Shown: in pieces, positions 49,736-60,607 of the stretch
Layout: each line of letters starts with the position of its first letter
How positions within the stretch are numbered: position 1 is the first letter of the stretch
NCBI GenBank assembly: GCA_002049455.2
Contig: KV918900.1
Coordinates: 62,001-126,000, forward strand
Source of the DNA: Porphyra umbilicalis
Lineage: Eukaryota; Rhodophyta; Bangiophyceae; Bangiales; Bangiaceae
Direction of reading: 5' to 3'
Length of the DNA stretch: 64,000 nucleotides
The notes under the pieces: generated by a model
What the model was told of the DNA's origin: nothing
What the model saw: the letters and a program-made list of their open reading frames with translations, nothing else
The model's database searches: none
Translations under genes and position numbers: made by a program

Positions 49736-52140
49736 CGGGGCCAGGGCGATGCCCTCAGTCGTGACGACGATACTCCCATACGTGAACGGGGCGGCCCGCC
49801 TTGCGTGGACGCGCCGCAGGGCGGCGTGAAACCGCTTCGCCCGCGTCCGCGGGGACTCCAGGCAGGGGGGACGTCGGCGGCGAGCCCGATGCGGGCGTAC
49901 TGACCATAGCGGCGGTGATCTCGCAGGGCCCCACCTCGGACCAGTTGATGGACGGGTCGTACCCGAACAAGGCGACAACCTGCCCGACGTCAGCGAGTCC
50001 CGCCACTCCGTGGCCGTCACCGGGGTAGGGGCGTCCACGACGCGGACAACCACCAATCGTAGGCGACGTCCGGTTGCCCCGGAACGGGGGTCACGACGGG
50101 GCCGGCAACCCCAGCTCCATCGGCGCCATGGCGGGACCGTCGTTGGCGGGGACGGCATCCCAGCGCGCGGGGCGCGGACCGGCGGGCGCCGCGGCTTCGC
50201 CGGCGGGGCGGTACTCGGACCGCCCGTAGCACCCGCCGCAGCGCCGCCATCGCGGCCCTGGCCGCCGTCGGAGGGCCACGCGGGCTCGTCACGGCCGGCG
50301 GCCATATAGCCGCGGCCATCACTCGGACCGGCCGCCGACCACACGCGGTCGTCCCGCACGTCGGCCGGCGGCCGGGGCCGCCCTCCAGCGTTCGTCGCGG
50401 TCGCGACGGGGGGCAGCGGCGCCGCCGCCCGACTCGGACGCCCACCCGCGCCCGGGCCGGTCACCGGCAGTGTCGGCGTGGTCGCCGCGCCACGTCGCGT
50501 CCCAGCGCTCGCCGTGAGCCGTGCCGGCCCTGTCCTCGCGGACCGCCGCGCGCGGGCCCCACTCGGCGCTGCCGGCAAGGGTCGACGCGGAGAAGCCGCG
50601 GGAGTAGGCGTCGGACCCCGGGGTCGCCGGCGCTGGCCTCCTCCTCATCCCCTCGGGGTCCCGGGGCCCCGGGCGGTGGGCACAGGTAGAGCCGGGCCGC
50701 CGCGCGCCATGTCGGCGTGGCGCCGCTTCCGCGCACGGTACGCGGCCGACGCGGCCGCCTCCTCCGTCGACGGCGGGACGGCGTCCGGGTCGGGCGAGGT
50801 GAAGCCGGCCGGTATCGCCCATGGCTCCGTCGTCACGGGCAACGCCCGCGGGGCGACGTCCGCAAGCCGCGGCTCCGCGAGCATGACCCCAACGGGGCCT
50901 GCGGCGACCGCAAGACGCTCACGACGCGGACGTAGTGGCGCCGGCCGTCCGCCACGGTACCCACTTGGTGGGGCAGCAGGGTGCTGGGGGCTTGACGGGT
51001 GGTATCGTGGTGGTAGGGCAGTAGGTCATGGACGGCCGCCCAGGGCACCGCCCTCACGATGGCGTCGTACTCCTCCAAGGCGTCGGCGGCACCGCTGTCG
51101 CCCGGCGCGAGGTCGTCGACCTTGAACTTCCGCGTCAAGTCGTAGTAGCACGGCGACGGCTCGAAGACGCGGTGCGTCTCGCGGTACGCGCGCAGCAACC
51201 CCGACACGATGGCGGCCGTCAGCATGACGTAGGCCGTGCCCTGGATGGGGTGGCAGGGGAACGCCTGGAGCAGCGACTGCTGCTGGTGCACAACGGGCGG
51301 GTACTCGTACGTCAGCAGCCGCGGCGTCGCACACCGCGTGGCCATTGCCGGCGGCAAGGGAGCACGCGCCGGCGTCAAGGCAATGCCGGAACGGACGGAC
51401 AGGAAGATGGCCCCGTGCCCCGCCCGTCGGGCGCTTACGAGCTCGCCGCGCGCGCGGCGCGCGGCCTCCAACGCCAAGTCCGCCGGGGCGGTCGCGGGGC
51501 CCACCGACGCCAAAGCGATCAGGGGGCCCACGCCCCCGAAGTTGGCAAGCGCCAAGGAGTGACCGAACGGGACCGCAGGGCGGTGGCGAAGGCGTGCGTG
51601 CCAGTCCTCGAGGTAGGCGTACTCCTCTTCGCCGGCGACGAACGGGAGCTCGGCCGCGGGATGCGGGACCAAGAGCACCCGCCCCGGGTTGCACCGCAAC
51701 ATGCAGCGCAGCCACGCCGCGCTGTCCCCGACGGAGCGGACGAAGGAAGCGAAGTCGCGCTCGGCCGCCGGCCGGGTACCGTAACCCGCCACCTTGGCGA
51801 ACTCCTTGAAGGCCCGCCACACGGCGGCTGCCTCGCCTGCGTCGTGGGGATGAGCCGGGAGGAAGACGTCGCTGACGAGCGGCCAGTCGGCCGAGGCCAC
51901 GGCCGGCCCCAGCGGGGCGAGCCACGCTCGGACGGCGGGCGGCGCCGGGCGTGGCGGGAGCGCGGGGGCCGACTGCCCCAACAACGGCGGGCGCTCCTCC
52001 GGCACGACCGCGGGACCCCCGCTGGGGAGGCCAGCCGGGCAAGCCGCGGACTCGGCCCCGGCGCTGGCCGCGGCGGCGGCGCCCGCTGGGCGGGGCGGCT
52101 TCCGCCACTCCCGGCCGTTCGGGTCGTACGGGAGCCGCAT
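49736..52140 (-). CDS. Antisense coding region of the retrotransposon, unknown protein
   Basis: Opposite to gag-pol, between the chromodomain and the 3' LTR. ATG 52140 opens an intact stretch to 50833 (about 435 codons; the frame is also open upstream to about 52320). Its composition is ordinary and protein-like: WRAFKEFAKVAGYGTRPAAE, CMLRCNPGRVLLVPHP, QQQSLLQAFPCHPIQGTAYV, CYYDLTRKFKVDDLAPGD, LPYHHDTTRQAPSTLLPHQV. At a C4 run (50889-50892) it shifts to a frame with MLAEPRLADVAPRALPVTTE. More shifted pieces follow, including ADVGQVVALFGYDPSINWSE and APFTYGSIVVTTEGIALAP, whose stop is at 49733-49735. The whole looks like one gene of about 800 codons with several frameshifts. I recognise no family. 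Antisense frames at this position are known from some plant Ty3/gypsy elements such as Grande and Retand. Confidence 0.6.
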
Positions 52141-52330
52141 ACCCGGCGGCACCGACGGACGGACGGGGACGGTTGGGCGGCGCCCGGGCGGTCCCGACGC
52201 GGGCGGCGCGACGGCCGCCGACGCCGGCCCCGGAGCGGCGGCCGCCGTGGGCGGGCACGCCAGGGGCGCGGGGACGGAGCCCCGACGGGGCTGGCGGGGG
52301 GCGTCGCCGGGGACGGCTCCATCTCAGCCG

Positions 52331-52337
52331 AAGGGGA
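52331..52337 (+). promoter_or_regulatory. Polypurine tract
   Basis: AAGGGGA directly abuts the 3' LTR, the expected primer site for plus-strand DNA synthesis. Short but in the exact place. Confidence 0.6.
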
Positions 52338-52983
52338 TGTAGTACTACGGGGCCCCCTATGCGCCAGGGGGCCACCGCGGGGACGTCGGCGACGACGGGG
52401 ACGCGGTCCCCGACGTGAGGTGGCGACGCCAGCGGCGGTGGTGGCCGACGGGTCGGCGACGCGGGGGCGGGGCGAGGGGGCGGCCCCGCTGCCCGGCTCG
52501 GGCCACCCGGGGGAGCGTACCCGATCCGTCGCGCCCGGCACGCGGGCCCCGCGGGAGGCCGGACTGGCGCGCCCGAGAGGGCGCTGGCGCGCCAGAGAGG
52601 GCGCGGCAGGCGACGGCCGACCGGGCGCCACGCGGCGGGTGCAGCGCGTTGCGCGCGGGACGGTTTCTCCCCCTCGTCTGTAATGATCGCCTCGGGGGAC
52701 TTGACATGCATGGAGGGAATTATCTGCATTGGTTGGTGACGGCCCGGGTCAATTCCCATTTGGGGAAATTGGGCCCGGGCGACGGTTTCCGCCCTTTGAT
52801 GTCGAAGGGCGACGACGGTGGGAGGCACCGTCGTCGCCGGCAAGTAAACCGTGTCTTGATGTCTTGGCGTTTCGATCGGCCCGACTTCCCGGACCTCGAG
52901 TCCCATAGCAGGTGTCGCGCGAGCGGCTAAGACGGCCGTTACTTCCCTCCTTCTGAGGTAACCCCCGATATTGTGGTACTACA
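52338..52983 (+). repeat. 3' long terminal repeat, 646 bp
   Basis: Starts TGTAGTACTACGGGG and ends GGTACTACA. It differs from the 5' LTR at scattered bases and a few one-base indels in G runs. Confidence 0.92.
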
Positions 52984-53750
52984 AACGGGCTGGCCGACTC
53001 AAGAACCTCTGTCTTCGCGCCACCGCCCCGCGACACGCCAACCTTCTTCAACGCGGGACCCATCGCCGCGTTCAGCGCAGGCGTGTACTTCCGCTGCGTT
53101 GACAGCGCCGCATCGATGCGCGTTTAGGTTGACGCCCGGTCCCCCGCCAGAAAGCCGTCGGCAACGAAACCGGGAGGGAGATGCACGGACCTCGCGGCAG
53201 AAGAGTGCGTAGTGTCGGACACGTAGGCACCAACAATGCGCGCCGCAACGCGCGACGTGCCCTCGTCCATGGCTGCGGCTGCACCTGCCTTCGCCGTCCT
53301 CGTGTTCGGAGGGCACGAAAAGCCACCCAGCCCCGTTACGTCCACCAAGTTCGCCTGCGCAGCGAGGGTGGCGAAATGCGTGCCGCTCGAGGCCCCGGAA
53401 GGCCGAATCGCCACCAGCCGCCGCTTGGAAGACAAGCGCTGCCTCTTCTGCTGCGTGGCAGTATGCGGCAGCTCCTTCACGAGAACGCGCACGTGAGCTT
53501 GGAAATCCTCCATGTCGAGATTGTGGCACGCAAATGTAGGGGGGCTCTTCTATAGGATGGGTTCCAGGACGGAGAACTCAGCGTGGCCCTTCTTGTGACA
53601 CTAGGAACACTCGGTGCTACACGTCGTGCAAATGGTGTTGCTGCAGACGCACGCGTACGCTGGCTTCTTGATAATGGGGCATCGTCGGGCATCGTGGTCA
53701 GTCTAGGCGCATCCACGACACTTGCGAGACACTGACGCGTCCACTGATCA
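52984..53750 (-). pseudogene. Cys-rich zinc-binding protein of the pogo-like element, interrupted
   Basis: One minus-strand frame reads from about 53750 to the retrotransposon border and then, beyond it, 39659-39602. It has a dense zinc-ligand pattern: KCRGCA, TDHDARRCPIIKK, CVCSNTICTTCSTECS, CHKKGH. A helical part (MEDFQAHVRVLVKELPHTA) and a basic C-terminus (GPALKKVGVSRGGGAKTE) follow. Breaks are TGA 53748-53750, TAG 53703-53705, 53601-53603 and 53550-53552, and TAA 53124-53126. All would be Arg or Gln codons after one C-to-T change. The gene is divergent from the transposase at 53802-55376 and probably belongs to the same transposon. The function is unknown. Confidence 0.6.
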
Positions 53751-53801
53751 ACAAAAAAGGAACAGGGTAGCCTCAGAACAGTGACACCGAGACAAGAATG
53801 A

Positions 53802-55376
53802 GGAGGGACACACGGCGCAGAGTCGACGGGCTTCACCGTGAGGGCACTGACGTGGGCCTACTACTCTGCCTGGAGATAGGAGGGGGTACACCACGGCAAC
53901 AGCATCCTGAGCGCAGTGGAGGACCCGGCCCTGATCTATGCGCCTCAGGATTTTAGCCATACCAACTTTCCCGTCACCCGACCCTAGCTGGCTGCTGTCG
54001 TGCTGTATTGTTGTGGAAAAATGATGGGGCGGGCGTGGGCGCGGTCGTTGGTCAAAAGTCATCGGGAGCAACTGTTCTCCCGCACCGCCGAGGCCCTCGC
54101 GGACAAACGTCACTCTTCGTCGGTCTTTGAGGAGGTCCTCGACTGGGCTGACCAGGTCCAGAAGCTCCCCACAGGCTACCGTCTCCCCCCCTCGGCCACC
54201 CTCAACTGCGACGAATGTCGCCTCGTCGGGGGTCGCGGCCGGCTCGACGTCCAGCGCGTCCAGGCGGCCAATAGAAAGCTCCTGAACGCTGCCAACACTC
54301 AGGAGGCCACTGTTGCGTCGATCTTGACCTTTGTGGCCGCTGACGGCGCCCTCTTCCTCTCCGTCAACGTCTTTCGCGCGCGCTTTGGGGAGACGAACAT
54401 AACAACAACCTGTTTCACACTTTCGCGCGTGCAGCAGCGCGCAAGTGACACCTGGCTGCGGCTTTACGGGTGGACGGACACCGATTTCAGCGACACGGCC
54501 ATGTTTGCGGCGGTCATGGCAGCCTCTTGTGCGGAATGGCGCCTGCGCAACCTCAGCAAGGCGTGTATACTAGTTGACGACGTTCTGGGGGCGCGCCGCC
54601 AGGTCGAAGGAGTGCGCCCGGCAGCCAAGACCAACGTATTGTGCCGGCGTCCGGTCGCTTACACCTCCGACTGGCTCCAGGTGCTGGATGACAAGTGCTT
54701 TGCGCACTTGAGAACGATTGTGCCCGTCCTGCCGGACGACAAGGTCATCTAGGCGCTGTTCACGAACTAGCGGACCCGGGACGTTCTCCTTGAGGCGGGC
54801 TACGAGGCCGAGCGACTCGAGTTCAGACGGGTGACCATCCAGGCAGCTCTTCTGTAGGTTGGGCTCTACCCGTAGGACCGCGAGCGGGTCGTCAAGCTGG
54901 CACGTTTTAGCCTGGTAATTGGCTTTCTCTCCGATGATGTGGCTGACCCATCACGCGGTGTGGCGGCCGGGGTCATTCTTCAAGCCCACGACCAACGCGC
55001 TGTCGACCAGCGGAAGGTGATGTCCGGCGCTGCGGTGGTTTGAAAGGCCAAGGTCTATAGCGACAAGGACCTGATCGCTCAACACGAGGCGCGCGTGGCC
55101 GCAGTCGCCAAAGCCGAGGCTGAACAGGAGGCCACCGCCATGAAGAAGGAAGCGGACAAGGCTGGAAAGGCAGCCCGGCATGCGGAGGAGGCGGCACACC
55201 GAAGACTGCTGGTGTGCCGCGCGTGCGACCACCGGGTTCACCGGGCCGGCAGGGCTTGGCACTTGTACGCCTGCGGGTCGTACCGTGTTCGCCCCCCGTG
55301 CTCAAAACCTAGCGAGGGAAAGGAAATGGTGAGTGCGCACAATGCGGTGTGCTCAGATGTGCTGAATTGCACGTAG
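53802..55376 (+). pseudogene. pogo/Fot1-like (DDE_1) transposase with many TAG codons
   Basis: A single frame from about 53802, with ATG codons at 54021 and 54024 inside it. Head: GNSILSAVEDPALIYAPQDF and AAVVLYCCGKMMGRAWARSL resemble the helix-turn-helix part of pogo-type proteins. Catalytic DDE_1 region: ATLNCDECRLVG (first Asp), KACILVDDVLGARR (second), and YTSDWLQVLDDKCFAHLRTI, which matches the family's third-Asp motif. The C-terminus is an Ala/Glu/Lys coiled coil (VAAVAKAEAEQEATAMKKE) and a CxxC pair (LVCRACDHRVHRAGRAWH). In-frame stops: TAG near 53877 and 53985, then 54750, 54768, 54855 and 54873, and TGA 55041. All fit CAG or CGA codons changed by one C-to-T step. Dead, with little other damage. 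Confidence 0.7.
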
Positions 55377-57206
55377 TAGTCCAGTTTTAAGGTCGGACGT
55401 GCTGATTTCTGTGGCTTCTTCTCTGTTCGTCTCGGTTGGCCAGGCCCAAAACTATCACAGAATTGATCACCATGACTCAGACCTGTGCAGCTTGATAATG
55501 CCCCTTCACGTCATCTCGCCTGACTCGCAGACGATCCATGGCTTGGAGTATTCGTGCGCACATGTATGCATGCCAGTGGCCACCCTATACAAGTAGATCA
55601 CTTGAGTATTGCTAACCTCCAAGAAATGGTGGTTACAGAGAGAAAGGAGGCAGAGCCGATGACACAGCTAGAAATGATGTCGGATTGGCTGTTCGACAAG
55701 CCACGATCAAACCATTGGCTGAGAGTTGCCGCCAGTAGTCTTGCAAGCCAATCAACGTGTCTTGCAGGAGTCACGCAGAGCCTTTGCAACCCACAATGAA
55801 ATTTCCTGAGATTTTTGGGCCGCGTGCTTGGGCCTGAAGAGAGCATGGACCGGGTTCTGGGCCAGATATGTGATTTCTCATGAGATCAACATATTTCTTC
55901 AGATTTCTTGAGATACTGATGTGCGTTTTCAGTGCGCAGAGCTGCATGGGGAGACTGTGTAAGGAACTCACATGATTCCTAGCCTCTCCATTGGTCCACG
56001 TACGCTGTTGAGTGACTGCAACCACTCTGCAACCGCCATTTTTTAGAGGTCAGCAATATGTTCCTCAACAGACGCCGGTCTCTCGCCGGCTGGCCCACGC
56101 GCTGAAGGAGGCAGTAGCGACCTGGTGAGGAACAGACCAGTCGGGCGAACTATCGGGCTGACCAGCGAAGGGCAGGGCTCAACAGTCTTGCCGCGGTGCG
56201 CCGGCTGTTTTAAATACCTGAGGAAGTTGGGGCAGGCACCCCCCCCGGCCACGTGGCGCAAGTGGCGTACGGCGAGTCCTAACGGTAGTGACCCTTCCGG
56301 TTTCGGTACTACGGCTCTGCCGCATGACGAACTTGGGGTGTATCGGCGGCGACCGCGCGTGAGCGGTCTGCGAGCCAGGGGTGTCGTTGCCACATGTTGC
56401 GTGAGAGTGACGTGCCGGCCACCGACGGCCGCACGCCTAGTCCAGACCCAGTTTATAGTTTCTTCTTGGTGGTGGCGGCATAGGCGGCGTCTCAATGGGT
56501 TCTCGTTTCAATTCGACCTACCATTGGTCACTTCAAAAATTGTCAGCGTAAACTCACAATACGCCGAAAGCACCTCTCTTTTTCTGGAAACTGCAACGTG
56601 GAAGTAGTCATCGGCCCCTGCGGTACCTTGAGACGGGGGGGGCTTTCCAAGCCGGGACCTCTACCTCAGCAAAGTCGCTCCCAGAACCGCCCCCCAGGAA
56701 GCCTGCAGCTCCCGTCCATGCCACGCGCCGTATTGTGTCGAAGTGCGCTGTCACTGCGCTGCTCATTCCCCCGCCACAACGGCCTTTCCTCAGCAATCGT
56801 GCCGCTCTCTCAGTACGCAACCAACACAGCCCTGCCGCCTGCCCGCGCACACGGCGCCGCGCCGCCGGCTCCCCATACCGTCGAAGCCGCCCCGATCGCC
56901 TCACTACCCAACCCCCACCTCCACAGTAACAGCCAGGACCGCTCCTCACCCGTGCCCCTCGCCCCGCTTTTCTGTCTTCATGCCCCGCCGCAAAGTGCCG
57001 CTCTCAGCCCCCGCTCTGTTCATATAGGCGTATGGGCGGCTTGTATCCATTCGGAGCGCCTCCTCTTGTCGCCTCCAACACCTAGGCTAGCACTGCGCAC
57101 GCTCATTTGGACATGTTTACTCGTAGTACGCTGATGGATTGCCGAGTCACTGGTGCCATGGACCTATCTGGAAAACAACAGAATGAAGTGAGTGCATGAA
57201 AATTTA
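55377..57206. other. Gene-poor spacer between two DNA-transposon relics
   Basis: Mixed composition with only short unconvincing frames. The minus and plus frames near 56600-57130 are Pro/Ser/Ala-rich and unrecognised. Confidence 0.4.
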
Positions 57207-60200
57207 TTAAGTGCACAGAGCAGTGTTGCCAATCACGTCCACATACTGCTCTCTGTACCACTTGGGCCACTTGCACGGGGTCAGCTCCGTCTCTTTGTCG
57301 CTGAACATAGCTATGAAATTGGAGAGCGCTTGCTGGTACGTGGTGAACAGCATGAAGTTCTCCTGCTTCAGCAGGCGCAGGTGGTGCTCCTGCCGCCGCG
57401 ACAGGGCGTTGCGCTCCTCAGAGGACGAGGTGTTGACGCCCTCCATCGACGTGTAAGAATCCGGGTTCATGGCCTTGGTGCACAGCACGTGATTTTTGCG
57501 CCAATGGAAGCGGTCGACGCTGAACTGCACGGCGAGCGCGACGAAAGGCAGGCGGCAGAGTGTTGTCTTGAGGGTGGCGCACGCAAAGTCGTAGATGACC
57601 CGCGACAGCAGCTCCAAGCAGTGCTGAACCATTACCTCAATGGGCATGCAATGCCCTTTGTACCGGTCCGGGAAGACCACACCAGTGCACTTGGGGTGGG
57701 CACACGTGCAAAAGGCCCCAAACGTCCCGCCCGTGTACTTGTTCTCGCGTCCCATTAGGTGGTTGCAGTCGGGCTCGTCCGTTGCCGCGGCAGCGTCGCC
57801 GTGGAACGCGGGAATCGGCCTCACGACTGGGAAGCTCGGCGCCCACACGCCGCTGGCCAGGACGTCCGCCTCGAGATTGAGGCGCGGCGACGCGGCGTAG
57901 GCCGCCATGTACGAGTCGACCGTCGCATCAGTCTTGATCCTCGTCTGAGTGTACTGCGCCGGGGTGAATGTCTCGGACGGGTGGGCGCACGCCATTGCCA
58001 GCTTTGTGAAGAAGGGGCGGAGACCGCCTGGGGCGCGCGGGCGATCGGTCACGCACTCGGATTCGCTGCCGCTGTCCTCACCGACGACCTCGCTGTCGTC
58101 GACATACTTCTTTTACGCCGCCCCGGGCGCCTTCATTGCCAGCAGCAGGCCCCTAAAGGCGGCGCGCACGTCGGGGTGGATGGCAAAGGCCGGCCCCAAG
58201 CAAGCAGTTGCGTCGCGGAGGAGACGCAACTCCCGCACCTCCTCGCTCTCGAGCACCTCCGCCAGTGCCGTGGACGAGTACCACCGCCTGCCCAGTACGG
58301 CAATGAGGGCATCGACCGCCAGCCACTTGCCACCCGGGGCCCGCAAGGTAAAAGGGTCCACCGTCACGGCGCGCGCAAAGTGAATTACCTTGAGTGACGC
58401 CGCGGCGGTCGTCGGGATGCTTGGCTGCAGCCGCAGCAGGCGCTCCGACTCGCACTGCAGGCCCTTGGCGCCGCCCGTGTCCGCCAGCGCGCGCTGCTCA
58501 AACAGCTCAGCGTAGCGGACGAGAGGGGCCGACGCTTTCCACACTAGCCGCGGCGCGTACTCGTAGTTGTCGTCCTCGTCCGCCATGCGGTCGTCCGCCG
58601 AGGACAGCTCGTCGTCCGACTGCTCGTACTCGGTGGACCTGTCACTTCGCTCGTCCACGTCTGGCCTTGCGACCCCACTGCCCGCTGGCGGCTCAGCTTC
58701 CCCCGTCAGTGGTGAAGCTGCTGCCGCAGACTCGATTGACGGCACACCACCCGCCCCGCGACCACCTTGGCGCCCAACTTCTTCCACCTTGACCTCATGG
58801 CTTCCCGCGGCCTCGCCCAAAGTCCCCCGAGGCAAAGGTCCCTACTTGTCGGTGACAACGAGCTCCTTGATCCGCTCCATCAACACCTTTGGGACGCGTC
58901 GCCGCAGGTCCGACTAGGCCGCCGTAACGTCGACGCAGAGGCTGCGAGCCACGAGCTGGCGGCAGAAAACAGTGCGGAGGAAGTGGGTGATCTCGAATCG
59001 TACACCGCCGTCCTTTGCCGGGTCCCACGCCCGGTTGGTGGACTTCGACTTCATGCCGTGTTGCTCCTCCCCGGCCAGCATGGCCACGTCGGCGCCGGGG
59101 ACATTGCCCAGCAGCACGAACACGGCCATCGCCCAGCCGCGAATGGCATTGATCGTGGTGATCGTCTTGGAGGATGCGATGGCCTTGTGGGGGGACGCGT
59201 TCAGAACCGAGCCGAGCGCCTTGGCGACGGCGCTGTCCGTGACCACGTGCGCGTGGAGGCTCGCCCTCGGGATGGCGCTCGTGCGGACCGAAGTGCGGAT
59301 GAACGGCTTCTTGTATCTCACCTTGTACCCAAGTTGAAGGCCGTCAAAGCAGATGACGTCGATGCGCCCGTCCGTCCCGACGCAGCTAGAGCAGGTTGAC
59401 ACATGCGCCGGCAGCCCCCTGATGGCAAGCTGGAGGTAAACGATGATGCCGCGCCTGAGCGTCGTGAGGGAGCGCAAGCGGCCGCAGTCGGGCAGGTACT
59501 TGAACGGGGCGGACAGGTCTCTGAAGCCAAAGCGCAGGTCCGACGACGACCGCAAGGTGCAGCCATTGCGGGACAAAATCACGGCCAGCTCAAGAAGGAA
59601 CGTCTCGGTGTACGCCGTGTACGGGGAGGCGAAGACCAGCCCGTTCTCGCGACCGTTCACCATGACACGGTACTTGCACGACGGGCACCGCCACGAGATG
59701 ACCGTGATGCCGACCGAGCCGTCATAGAACTCGACCCGGCAGTCGTGCGGCGTCGCCGTCTGGCCGGGCGCCTTGCCGCTGAGGCAAAAGGGACACTGTC
59801 CGGGGGCCTCGTACTCAATTATCGTCCCGGTCGTGGCCGCCGCCAAAAGATGGGAATCTTCCACTTGTGCCGAGTTGGGGGGGACGAGGTCGCGCAAGTT
59901 CATGGACTGATGCACCTGCATGTAGCGAGATGGGAGCACGTTGGGTGCGCGGCCACTAGAGGAGGCCATCTCTCCTTGGCCACCGGGGTCATCGTCTCCA
60001 ATGGAGTTGTTGGGCTGACCTTCCCCGTCGCCGTCCGACTTGTAGCTGCTCCCCGCCACCTCGCTGGCAGCGCTGCGGTGGAGGCACTTTCCGTCCGACG
60101 TCGGGCACGCAGAGCAAATCAACCTCCCGGCCACCATCCGCCGCACGACTGCAAACTGCCGCCTGCCTGTGCCGCTCCGCACAACACAGTGCGACCTGCC

Positions 60201-60221
60201 GTACGGCACCGCCGTGCCCAC
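57207..60221 (-). pseudogene. KDZ (Zisupton-like) transposase, one frame with three stops
   Basis: About 1004 codons in a single phase, cut by TAG 58914-58916, TAG 58842-58844 and TAA 58113-58115. In order: a SWIM-type finger (RLICSACPTSDGKCLHRS); a CxxC pair (CPFCLSG) with RCPSCKYRVMVNGRENGLVF; CSSCVGTDGRIDVICFDGLQ, whose Asp is the likely first catalytic residue; an acidic linker; then the KDZ C-terminal half. That half has CNHLMGRENKYTGGTFG, IYDFACATL (second Asp), VDRFHWRKNHVLCTKAMNP and NTSSSEERNALSRRQ (catalytic Glu and its Asn), ending at 57207. These are the D, D, E landmarks of KDZ transposases. An AG acceptor-like site (TTAACAG, minus strand near 60243) precedes the first codons, so an intron to the upstream exon is likely. 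Confidence 0.75.
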
Positions 60222-60607
60222 ATCCAGCGCCGGCCCGCTGACCTGTTAAGACGCAGTGATGATAGGGGTTGGGGGACCACGGTGAAGTGGTTGAGTGGCT
60301 TGAGCTTGTGTGTGTGTGTGCGAACGTTCTTTGTTGGTTGTCCTAAGGTTCCCCGCCTCTCCCAACAGAGAGCACCTCTCGAATAGTCCCCACCGGCCCA
60401 AGTGCTCCCCCCTCTCGCGCCCACATCGACGCCCAGGCCCTCGCACCAAATCGAATCACTCACCAAATCAAAAGCCACTAGAGCAAAGCGAAGATCAAAT
60501 CCAAAACACCCCAAAAGTAACGCCCCAAGATGACCCAACACGAATGTGTGCAACTTGACTAGGTCTTGGAAATGTACCATCTGCGGTACCAGAGGGGTCA
60601 CCGACCA
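60222..60607 (-). other. Probable intron of the KDZ gene
   Basis: AT-richer than both neighbours and full of stops in the coding frames. A pyrimidine-containing acceptor (CTGCGTCTTAACAG on the minus strand) is at about 60243; several GT donors near 60600-60550 are possible, none decisive. Confidence 0.4.

Larger units (their letters stand above)
39660..52983 (+). mobile_element. Ty3/gypsy LTR retrotransposon, chromovirus type, 13.3 kb
   Basis: Complete element: 5' LTR 39660-40307, PBS, gag (split by an insertion), -1 frameshift signal, pol with protease, RT, RNase H and integrase in that order (the Ty3/gypsy order), a chromodomain-like C-terminus, a long antisense coding region, PPT, and 3' LTR 52338-52983. 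The flanking five bases are AATGG (left) and AACGG (right), a target duplication with one change. The LTRs differ at only about 15-20 positions by eye, so insertion was fairly recent. Gag is split, pol has an upstream TAG and the chromodomain is out of frame, so this copy is probably not autonomous. Confidence 0.92.

Noticed and set aside
51026-52906. 626-residue minus-strand frame spanning the 3' LTR
   Set aside because: It runs through the LTR and is out of phase with the protein-like antisense frame that begins at 52140.
53124-55376. UAG as a reassigned (Gln) codon in this genome
   Set aside because: TAG fits Gln well in the transposon relics. However, the long intact frames (CAF-1 p60 with 840 codons, pol with over 1300, the repeat protein with 492) contain no TAG, and the acyltransferase appears to end at TAG. 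TGA and TAA also interrupt the relics, so nonsense decay is simpler.
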